A stretch of 12,859 nt of DNA from an uncultured beta proteobacterium (GTDB taxonomy: Bacteria > Pseudomonadota > Gammaproteobacteria > Burkholderiales > Burkholderiaceae_C): the NCBI GenBank assembly GCA_903927495.1, contig CAIYNH010000403.1, positions 1-12,859 of the forward strand, written 5' to 3'. Each line of letters starts with the position of its first letter. Positions within the stretch are counted from its first letter, which is position 1. The notes below the pieces were generated by a model. That model did not search any database and was not told where the DNA came from. It saw only the letters and a list, made by a program, of their open reading frames with translations. A program made the position numbers and the translations under genes. Positions 1-5,590 of this stretch are shown here, in pieces.

Positions 1-111
1 CGGCCCCGGCCACCGGGAAAACCCTTCACGCAAAGTCAAGGGCGACGTGGCGAGAGTGACTATTTGCGCGATCTTGCTTCGGGTGCCAATTTGACGGTTG
101 TTTGGGGCTGA
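1..111 (+). CDS. possible C-terminal end of an upstream gene (partial)
   Basis: Frame 1 is open from the first base of the window to a TGA at 109-111, giving 36 residues that end in SDYLRDLASGANLTVVWG. The composition is plausible for a protein tail, but other frames are also open over part of this stretch and no family can be recognised. It is recorded because a gene could enter from the left. It may equally be chance or degraded sequence, like the following 350 bases. Confidence 0.2.
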   Translation, partial: RPRPPGKPFTQSQGRRGESDYLRDLASGANLTVVWG

Positions 112-472
112 ATTTGTTCCGGCACATGCGTCAGTCCCAGTTTAGCTGGTATCGCGCACCACACTTTTGTCGCATTTACCTACCGCAAAGTTCAACAAAA
201 CGAGTACGTCATCCTGCAGTTGACAGACCAGACGAAAGCTGCTGATGCGCAGCGCGATCGTGCAGCATTTAGGCATTGTTCGGTAGTAGTTCAAAAAGAT
301 GTTCACCCAAAAGGTCATGACGCATCAGGAATATGACAACTGGAAAAAACTCTACCGCAAAGGCAAGGCTTAGCATTTCAGCAGAACAAGTTACGCCGTG
401 TCTTGCTGCAGCCATGTCTGCAGATCGACACCCAGACGCAAATGAATTAGAAATGGAATTAGTAGGTCGATC
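112..472. other. stretch with no convincing gene
   Basis: No reading frame here resembles a known family. A plus frame without a start codon is open from the TGA near 110 to a TGA near 334. A 58-residue minus-strand ORF lies at 142-318, and a 24-codon plus ORF at 299-373 ends in NWKKLYRKGKA. None has a good ribosome binding site. Small repeats are visible: two CTGCAG sites at 406-411 and 418-423, and two GAATTAG copies at 444-450 and 456-462 just before the ParD-like ORF. The direct repeats could be remains of an antitoxin operator. The stretch reads like decayed sequence. Confidence 0.4.
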
Positions 473-658
473 ATGTCTTTGAATGGTTCACAGCAGCCGG
501 AACTCGGGACTCGGGTGAGGACTCATGTTGCCTCCGGTATGTTTGGGTTGGCCAGTGACGTCATCCGAGAGTCACTGCGCATCTTTGAGTCCAACCAGTC
601 TTTGCTGGTCACACTTTGCATCACCACAGAACTGAGGCAAACTAATTTTTCAAAATAA
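473..658 (+). pseudogene. ParD-like antitoxin remnant without its toxin-binding tail
   Basis: The 61-residue product begins MSLNGSQQPEL and contains VASGMFGLASDVIRESLR, which follows the ParD-type ribbon-helix-helix antitoxin pattern (MSLN-S--PEL, then VASG-aromatic-x-x-AS-acidic-V-hydrophobic-RE-x-LR). In the family this N-terminal part dimerises and binds the operator, while the C-terminal tail wraps the ParE toxin. Here the sequence after residue about 39 (SNQSLLVTLCITTELRQ and onward) no longer looks like that charged helical tail, and neither other plus frame restores it. No ParE reading frame follows; instead the ORF runs 17 bases into the convergent caspase-like gene. A weak AGTAGG lies six bases before the ATG. 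I infer a truncated orphan antitoxin. A short functional DNA-binding protein cannot be excluded. Confidence 0.6.
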
Positions 659-2828
659 TTTTCTGGTTTTTCTCTAAGGCACCTTTTACTTCAACGGGTT
701 TGGCGAATGCCATTAATTCTTCGGCCTCCAATATTTCCAACTGTCCCAACTTGGTCTCTTTGTAACCCAGTATTCGGCCATTAAGTTCAATCGGTTCGCT
801 CTTGCCAAGAACATTGAAAACTTGGCCGATGCTCACCCCATGTTTCTTGCCAAGATTAATGATCACGTTATCACCCGATGCATCCGCTATTCGCCCTTTT
901 AATGGATATTTGGCTTTGATGATCTGACTCACCGAATGCGCCAGGATATTTGCTGCCTTGAATGGGTCAATGGGAAAGGCAACTTTTTCAGCCTGAGTCA
1001 CGGCGATGCGTGTGGTCTCAACATCGATGCCCCGCAAATTCACCATACCTTGAGGGCTGCCGCCATAAATATTGCCGGTGAATATCAAACGGGCGGCAAA
1101 TAAACGACCCAGCTTCAACTGTGTATCCGGATCGGCCAACTCAGACGAACCTAATTTAAGTTCGGCCATTACCTTGTCCAGCACCGCCCGATCTACCACA
1201 GCAATGTTGCTGGCCATCAGCTCACGGGAAAATTCCTGAGCAAGGATACCTTCAGCCCCAACCCGACCGAGCAAATTTTCAGCACTGAAATCCTGAAATC
1301 CCAACATCGACACAGCCATCACTGGAGAAGTCCAGTCATCTGCTGCACGTTCTTTGGGCAGGCTTTTTTGATCCTTGAAGCGAGTTACCAATTCCTTCAC
1401 GCTGTCATCAATGTATTTTTGGCGCTGTACGTCTTGCTGCTGCGCAATGGCCTCCTGAGCCTGCCTTAGAAGCGCTTGCGTGAGCTTGTCCTGTGGATCA
1501 AGGGCCTGGGCTTTTTGCAGCAATTCAGCAGCTTTTTTTGGTTCACCCATATCCTTTAGCAGAGCCGCCTGATTGCTCAGCGCGGTCACAGATTGTGGAT
1601 TTTCTTTGCTGGCTTGTTGATACAGTTTGACCGCAGCCGCCGGGTTCTCCTTGCGCTCAAAATTGGCATTTGCAACGTACAAATTCGACTTTTGCCAAGA
1701 AAAATCGCTTATTTTTTCGAAACTTGCCCCATTCTTAACTGCCAATTTTGCTTCTTCAACCTGTCCAGAAATGGCCAATGCTCGCCCACGGATCAAATAT
1801 GCCGCGGTTCGATTGGGAGCTTCACGGATCAGTGCCTGGGTTGCCGCCAGCGCTTCATCTACCTTGCCGCGCACTAGCAATATTTCAGACAACCCTTCAC
1901 GGCCCATCAAAACCACCTCTGGATTTCGATCAATTTTGATTTCCTGAAAAACCACCTCTGCCTGGTCAAGCTTGCCCTCTTGCAAGAACCGGTAGCCCAG
2001 CTCTGTCTTCGCTATAGCAGCCACGCCCGGAGGTGGATTGCGACCAGTGCCTAAGAGCACCGAAGGCGGAGGCTGCAAGGTCAACGGATTGCCAGCTTTA
2101 AAGAAAAAATCTCCTTCCAGCGAGGTGTTCTCCCAAGGCACTTGCGTGCCATCAGAGTCGAGTCGCACGCCGAGCCGGACCTTTTTGAAAACCTCTTCAA
2201 TGCGCAAACCAGATTGTTCAATATTGGCTAACAAGTGCTGGGTGTAAAGCCCGTTTTGACCGGCACCATCGCTGGCTACAGAACCTGGGGCTGTAGAAAA
2301 CGCCACCAGCGTGCCTACCGGGGCTTCCATTTGTGCCAAACCACCTCCGCCAGAGCGGGAAGCTTTGGCAAACGGGTTGTTACGGCATGCGTCAAGTATC
2401 ACTATATTGAGCCGGTTCTTGGCACCTTCCATTTTGTCGGTCACCATGTTGGCATCCACTGCCATGTAGGTAGCATCATCTTCGCGTTTGATGTCGGCGC
2501 TGACTGGCACCAAAAAATTGTGTCCTTTGATTTGCAGACCATGACCAGCGTAATAAAACAGGCCAACACCTCCACCCTTTTGCAGCGCATCGCCAAACTG
2601 GGCAATCGCATCGATCATGTCTTTTTGATTGGCATTTTCTCTTTTAATCACGCTGAAGCCAGTCTTCTCCAGCGTCTTGGCCATGGCTCGCGCATCATGC
2701 ACCGGATTTTCCAGCGGACCTGCTTTGTATGCACTGTTGCCAATGACCAGTGCCACCCGGCTTTCTTGGACTTGATCGGCAAACGCAGTGATTGACACAG
2801 TTAAAAGCAATATTCGCCAAAGTCTCAT
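642..2828 (-). CDS. secreted caspase-like peptidase with TPR, CsgG-like and FlgT-C-like domains
   Basis: This is a 728-residue protein. Residues 1-17 form a Sec signal peptide (MRLWRILLLTVSITAFA), so it should act in the periplasm. Residues about 24-243 are a caspase/metacaspase (clan CD, C14) fold: the first strand is RVALVIGNSAY, the catalytic His is H96 in FYYAGHG, and the catalytic Cys is C148 in ILDACRNNPF. Both dyad residues are present, so activity is plausible. A Pro/Gly-rich linker (about 250-270) leads to TPR-like helical repeats (about 274-460) and a charged helical stretch. Residues about 503-640 are a CsgG-like domain (VVDR at 544-547, LKLGR at 571-575), followed by a beta-rich C-terminal domain (643-728, KGRI to KNQKIILKN) resembling that of FlgT. 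The start has a good ribosome binding site. The gene is divergent from the CsgG-like/TPS string. Its substrate is unknown. Confidence 0.88.
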   Translation of the reverse strand: MRLWRILLLTVSITAFADQVQESRVALVIGNSAYKAGPLENPVHDARAMAKTLEKTGFSVIKRENANQKDMIDAIAQFGDALQKGGGVGLFYYAGHGLQIKGHNFLVPVSADIKREDDATYMAVDANMVTDKMEGAKNRLNIVILDACRNNPFAKASRSGGGGLAQMEAPVGTLVAFSTAPGSVASDGAGQNGLYTQHLLANIEQSGLRIEEVFKKVRLGVRLDSDGTQVPWENTSLEGDFFFKAGNPLTLQPPPSVLLGTGRNPPPGVAAIAKTELGYRFLQEGKLDQAEVVFQEIKIDRNPEVVLMGREGLSEILLVRGKVDEALAATQALIREAPNRTAAYLIRGRALAISGQVEEAKLAVKNGASFEKISDFSWQKSNLYVANANFERKENPAAAVKLYQQASKENPQSVTALSNQAALLKDMGEPKKAAELLQKAQALDPQDKLTQALLRQAQEAIAQQQDVQRQKYIDDSVKELVTRFKDQKSLPKERAADDWTSPVMAVSMLGFQDFSAENLLGRVGAEGILAQEFSRELMASNIAVVDRAVLDKVMAELKLGSSELADPDTQLKLGRLFAARLIFTGNIYGGSPQGMVNLRGIDVETTRIAVTQAEKVAFPIDPFKAANILAHSVSQIIKAKYPLKGRIADASGDNVIINLGKKHGVSIGQVFNVLGKSEPIELNGRILGYKETKLGQLEILEAEELMAFAKPVEVKGALEKNQKIILKN

Positions 2829-2834
2829 TATTTT

Positions 2835-2840
2835 TCCCTA
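2835..2840 (-). promoter_or_regulatory. ribosome binding site of the caspase-like gene
   Basis: Read on the minus strand, TAGGGA is followed by an A-rich spacer of six bases and the ATG at 2828. It supports this start, which also begins directly with a signal peptide. The leader resembles that of the divergent gene at 3079, which has AGGGGA, A-rich spacer, ATG. Confidence 0.6.
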
Positions 2841-2903
2841 TTTATTTCAATAAAACCCAAAATTTGCCAATTAGACGGGTAAACCCTAGTTATTTTTCAA
2901 CAT

Positions 2904-2918
2904 CATTCTAAGTACTTG
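2904..2918 (-). promoter_or_regulatory. putative promoter element toward the caspase-like gene
   Basis: On the minus strand this reads CAAGTACTTAGAATG and contains TAGAAT (2910-2905), a five-of-six match to the -10 consensus. TTGACC, a good -35-like hexamer, lies at 2936-2931, but 20 bp upstream, which is longer than optimal. The element mirrors a near copy on the plus strand at 2996-3010. Confidence 0.3.
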
Positions 2919-2932
2919 GTGGTAATTATTGG

Positions 2933-2950
2933 TCAATGAGCATTCATTGA
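2933..2950. promoter_or_regulatory. perfect dyad TCAATGA-GCAT-TCATTGA
   Basis: Seven-base arms at 2933-2939 and 2944-2950 are exact reverse complements around a GCAT spacer. One mismatch further out, the match resumes (GG at 2931-2932 against TC at 2951-2952). The right arm overlaps the left half of the FNR-like box. It could bind a dimeric regulator that competes or cooperates with an FNR-type protein. The regulator is unknown. Confidence 0.4.
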
Positions 2951-2960
2951 TCTAAATCAA
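2947..2960. promoter_or_regulatory. FNR/Anr-type binding site (TTGATCTAAATCAA)
   Basis: The sequence is an exact match to the established FNR-family consensus TTGAT-N4-ATCAA and lies near the middle of the 250-bp divergent intergenic region. Its centre (2953.5) is about 53 bp from the centre of the -10-like TAGAAT at 3004-3009, so it would sit near -62 for the plus-strand genes, a classical class I activator position. This predicts oxygen- or redox-linked control of the adhesin string, and possibly of the divergent caspase-like gene. CRP-family proteins of other types bind related sites, so the exact regulator is inferred. Confidence 0.55.
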
Positions 2961-2970
2961 ACCCGATCAG

Positions 2971-2986
2971 TTCGAATATTTTCGAA
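2971..2986. promoter_or_regulatory. two TTCGAA sites one helical turn apart
   Basis: TTCGAATATTTTCGAA contains the self-complementary hexamer TTCGAA at 2971-2976 and 2981-2986, ten bases apart, so both face the same side of the helix. The second copy also lies at the -35 position relative to TAGAAT at 3004-3009 (17-bp spacer), though it is a poor -35 match. Candidate operator only. Confidence 0.25.
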
Positions 2987-2995
2987 ATGTAGTTT

Positions 2996-3010
2996 CAAGT
3001 GCATAGAATC
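2996..3010 (+). promoter_or_regulatory. putative promoter element toward the CsgG-like/TPS genes
   Basis: CAAGTGCATAGAATC contains TAGAAT at 3004-3009, a five-of-six -10 match. It shares 12 of 15 bases with the minus-strand element at 2918-2904. Transcription would begin near 3016 and give a leader of about 60 bases. The -35 region is weak, which fits an activator-dependent promoter. Confidence 0.35.
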
Positions 3011-3013
3011 CAA

Positions 3014-3041
3014 ACCAACTACTTGGTAAGAAAAGTCTTAC
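3014..3041 (+). promoter_or_regulatory. overlapping small inverted repeats in the leader before the CsgG-like gene
   Basis: ACCAA at 3014-3018 pairs with TTGGT at 3023-3027, and GTAAG at 3026-3030 pairs with CTTAC at 3037-3041. The two stems overlap by two bases and are therefore mutually exclusive in RNA. TACTTGGT at 3020-3027 also occurs at 2913-2920. The stems are only five base pairs, so the structure is weak. Confidence 0.2.
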
Positions 3042-3078
3042 AAATGCGCCAGTAGGGTAAACACAGGGGAAAAAATAA

Positions 3079-3771
3079 ATGTCGGGGTGGATTGTCAGGT
3101 TTTTTGCAGTTTTTTTAGCACTCAGCGAAGCACTTGCACAAGCGGCATCGGGCTCCACGAACCTGGCCATCGCCGTGTGGGATTTTGACAACCATACAGT
3201 GCCCGCAGTTACCACTCTCACTCAGCTTGACTTTTTAAGTCGCTCGCTTTCAGAAGCCACGTTGGGTACCTTGCTCGCTGGCACCAATCTCAAGGTGGTC
3301 GACCGGATTCACTTGCAACAAGTGCTCACTGAACAAAAAATTGGCAGCAGTGCCCTCACCGATGTCGATGCACGGTTGAAGTTGGGGCGCATCATGGGTG
3401 CGCAGCGCATGGTGTTTGGTAGTTTCATGGCAGTCGGTGATGAAATTCAGGTCAATTTGCGAGCCGTTGATTCAGCCACTTCGCAGGTGGTTTTCGCCGA
3501 AGAATTCACCAGCACCTATCCCGATGTGCTGGCACAGGCTCAAAAAATATCCATCAAACTTGCTCGGACTCTTGGCGCACCCGCTTTGGCACCCGCACCA
3601 GTCCAATCAAACCAGCTCTGGCTGGCGTATGACCAGGCACTGGCTCATACTGATGCAGGGCGCTTTGATAAAGCACTGGATGCTCTGAAAACCATACTGA
3701 CGCAAGCACCTGACTTTGCCCCCGCGCAACGCCAATTGTCTGCGGTGCTTGAACAATTGGCCCGCCAATAA
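3079..3771 (+). CDS. CsgG-like periplasmic protein with C-terminal TPR
   Basis: This is a 230-residue protein. Residues 1 to about 22 form a Sec signal peptide (MSGWIVRFFAVFLALSEALA, cleavage near ALA or AQA). No lipobox cysteine is present, so unlike CsgG itself it should be a soluble periplasmic protein. Residues about 27-168 form a CsgG-like domain: AIAVWDFDN first strand, VVDR at 73-76, GSSALTDVDARLKLGR, then VNLRAVD. An Ala/Pro linker (167-177) leads to one TPR-like helical hairpin (about 178-230). Residues 70-109 match residues 541-580 of the divergent caspase-like protein at about 21 of 40 positions. AGGGGA at 3065-3070 supports the start. The stop lies 43 bases before the TpsB gene, so it probably leads the TPS operon. 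A role in assembling or stabilising the secreted adhesin is inferred from context. Confidence 0.85.
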   Translation: MSGWIVRFFAVFLALSEALAQAASGSTNLAIAVWDFDNHTVPAVTTLTQLDFLSRSLSEATLGTLLAGTNLKVVDRIHLQQVLTEQKIGSSALTDVDARLKLGRIMGAQRMVFGSFMAVGDEIQVNLRAVDSATSQVVFAEEFTSTYPDVLAQAQKISIKLARTLGAPALAPAPVQSNQLWLAYDQALAHTDAGRFDKALDALKTILTQAPDFAPAQRQLSAVLEQLARQ

Positions 3772-3814
3772 AAACGCGGCCCCTTCACTACTCAAACGCA
3801 ACTATTTCCAGCTT

Positions 3815-5542
3815 ATGAAACAAATATCGCAACCTGGCCTGCTGTTGGCAAATCTACGTCCAAACAGGCTGGCTGCTCTGGTCGGTCTGCAACTGATGCT
3901 GGTCAGCAGTGCCTGGAGTCAAACCCCGCCTAACGCGGGCTCGCTGCTCAAAGACCTAGCCAACTCAGCTCAACCTGCTTCGGGGCAAACAGCTCCCATA
4001 GATCCAGTGGTTGCTGCGCCCGATCGCACCACCATCAAAATGCCAGAAGGTTTGAGCGTGGTAGTGTCTGGCTTTCGCGTCACCGGTGCCAGCAGCTTTA
4101 GCCAAGTCACACTGCTTGACTTGCTCAAACCCTGGGTTGGCCGAACCGTTGACCTGAATGCACTCAACGAAGCCGCTGGTGCCATTACGCGTCACTACCA
4201 GGCCAATGGACATGTTTTGAGCTACGCCTACCTTCCGGCGCAAAAAGTTGCCGACGGCACGCTCGAAATTGCTGTGCTGGAGGGCAAGCTTGACACAGTG
4301 CAAATCGTTGCAGCACAAGACGTGCGACTGCAAGATGATGTGGTGCAGGCCTATGTGGGCAACCTCAGTGATGCCGCAACCGTAACACAGCCCGATGTTG
4401 AGCGCCGACTGCTGTTGCTCAACGACATTCCGGGTGTCGTGGCACGGGGCTCGTTCACACCTGGCTCAAACACCGGTACTGCCGATATGGTGCTCTCCAT
4501 TGCCGAAGACGAGCCACTCGCGGCGCAATTCGAGTTCAATAACCATGGCTCAGTCTCCACCGGGGAGTATTGGGCAGGTGCCAGTTTTCATTTCAAGGAC
4601 TTGTTTGGTGTAGGCGACAGCAGCCGCGCTCGACTCGTTGCGAGCAACACGGGTGACATGGTCAACGCCAGCTTTAATACGAAGGTCCCCGTGGGGGGGC
4701 TAGGTTGGACTGTGGGGGCGGGCATCAGCCGCCTGACCTATGAGCTAGGTGGCAGCTTTATCAGCTTGGGCGGTCTTGGCGAGGCCACAGTGCTTAACCT
4801 CAATATGGCATATCCCATCACCCGAAGCTACAGCAGGAATCTGAATTTTTCTGCCAGTTTGGACAAGAAAAAACTTAGAGATGAAATTCAGCTCACTGCC
4901 GAAGTCACTCCCAAAGAAAACAACATTTTGAGTGCCGGCTTGGCCTATGACCAACGCGATGCTTGGTTAGGCGGTGGCAGTTTAGCCGCCAGTCTGAATC
5001 TCTCCGCCGGTCAGCTTAGTTTTGGCAGCGCGGCACAGCAAATCAAAGACCAATCCGAGTTGCAAACCGGCGGCGACTTTACCAAAATTGGGTTTGACCT
5101 GACACGCCAGCAAACCATCAGTTCAAGCTGGGGCTTGTTTGGCCGTTTAGCTGGACAGGTAACTAACAAGAATCTTGACAGCACCGAGAAGTTCAGTCTC
5201 ACCGGTCCCAGCGCGGTGCGCGCTTATGCGGTGGGGGAGGCTTCGGTTGATAGCGGTCAAAACCTGGCGCTTGAGTTGCGTTATATCGAGCCTTATGTGG
5301 GCGGCGCACTGCAATGGTCACTATTTCACGATCATGCCTGGGGCGGTATCAACACCACACCGCTGGCAGGTGCCACGGGTAACGATGTCAGCCTGTACGG
5401 TAACGGCCTAGGCCTGCAATGGACGGGCGGTGCCGACATGGGTGTTAACGCCAGCCTGGCTTGGCGCGGCAACCGCGCACCCAGCAGCGGCGCGCGTGAC
5501 GACACGCCACGTCTATACATCCAAATCTTCAAAAATCTATAA
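3815..5542 (+). CDS. TpsB outer-membrane transporter, FhaC/ShlB/HecB family
   Basis: This is a 575-residue protein. The signal peptide spans residues 1 to about 35 (RLAALVGLQLMLVSSAWS core). Next come a short amphipathic segment (AGSLLKDLANSAQP) and a Pro-rich linker typical of the plug helix region. POTRA 1 is at about 77-159 (GLSVVVSGFRVTGASSFS to EGKL) and POTRA 2 at about 160-233. A 16-strand barrel (about 235-575) begins with FEFNNHGSVSTGEYWAG and FKDLFGVGD. The loop-6 motif is VRAY at 468-471, a known variant of VRGY. The length is normal for the family. It exports the TpsA protein encoded 48 bases downstream. I chose the ATG at 3815 because it starts directly with the signal peptide; the frame is open further upstream (ATG at 3716) but would add 33 residues overlapping the previous gene. 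No Shine-Dalgarno is visible, so translational coupling is possible. Confidence 0.93.
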   Translation: MKQISQPGLLLANLRPNRLAALVGLQLMLVSSAWSQTPPNAGSLLKDLANSAQPASGQTAPIDPVVAAPDRTTIKMPEGLSVVVSGFRVTGASSFSQVTLLDLLKPWVGRTVDLNALNEAAGAITRHYQANGHVLSYAYLPAQKVADGTLEIAVLEGKLDTVQIVAAQDVRLQDDVVQAYVGNLSDAATVTQPDVERRLLLLNDIPGVVARGSFTPGSNTGTADMVLSIAEDEPLAAQFEFNNHGSVSTGEYWAGASFHFKDLFGVGDSSRARLVASNTGDMVNASFNTKVPVGGLGWTVGAGISRLTYELGGSFISLGGLGEATVLNLNMAYPITRSYSRNLNFSASLDKKKLRDEIQLTAEVTPKENNILSAGLAYDQRDAWLGGGSLAASLNLSAGQLSFGSAAQQIKDQSELQTGGDFTKIGFDLTRQQTISSSWGLFGRLAGQVTNKNLDSTEKFSLTGPSAVRAYAVGEASVDSGQNLALELRYIEPYVGGALQWSLFHDHAWGGINTTPLAGATGNDVSLYGNGLGLQWTGGADMGVNASLAWRGNRAPSSGARDDTPRLYIQIFKNL

Positions 5543-5553
5543 ATCGACCTAAA

Positions 5554-5575
5554 GCAAGCCCACCAGTTTGCTTGC
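5554..5575 (+). promoter_or_regulatory. small hairpin between tpsB and tpsA
   Basis: GCAAGC (5554-5559) and GCTTGC (5570-5575) are exact reverse complements around a ten-base loop, three bases before the tpsA ribosome binding site. There is no T-run, so it is not a standard terminator. It could mark an mRNA processing or stability site that changes the ratio of transporter to exoprotein. This is a weak prediction. Confidence 0.25.
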
Positions 5576-5577
5576 CC

Positions 5578-5583
5578 AAGGAG
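5578..5583 (+). promoter_or_regulatory. ribosome binding site of the TpsA gene (AAGGAG)
   Basis: A full AAGGAG lies seven bases before the ATG at 5591 and decides this start over the in-frame ATG at 5636, which lacks such a site. It is the strongest ribosome binding site in the window, in contrast to the TpsB gene. Confidence 0.75.
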
Positions 5584-5590
5584 CTCTCTC

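Noticed and set aside
142..318. 58-residue minus-strand ORF starting MTFWVNIFLNYY
   Set aside because: No family recognised, no ribosome binding site seen, and surrounding sequence looks degraded; left as an unassigned small ORF.
553..577. Inverted repeat CAGTGAC / GTCACTG as a terminator for the caspase-like gene
   Set aside because: The stem has seven base pairs with an 11-base loop and no T-run on either side, and it lies inside the ParD-like reading frame.
2235..2795. 186-residue plus-strand ORF
   Set aside because: It lies wholly antisense to the caspase domain, whose catalytic motifs are unmistakable on the minus strand.
3079..3150. Lipoprotein signal as in true CsgG
   Set aside because: There is no cysteine near the predicted cleavage site, so the protein cannot be lipidated there and is not a canonical CsgG secretion channel.
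2967..3221. 84-residue minus-strand ORF across the divergent promoter
   Set aside because: It covers the start and signal peptide of the CsgG-like gene and has no family resemblance; its start lies inside that coding region.
3716..3814. Longer TpsB start at the ATG at 3716
   Set aside because: It would overlap the end of the CsgG-like gene by 56 bases and place 33 non-hydrophobic residues ahead of a normal signal peptide that begins exactly at the ATG at 3815.
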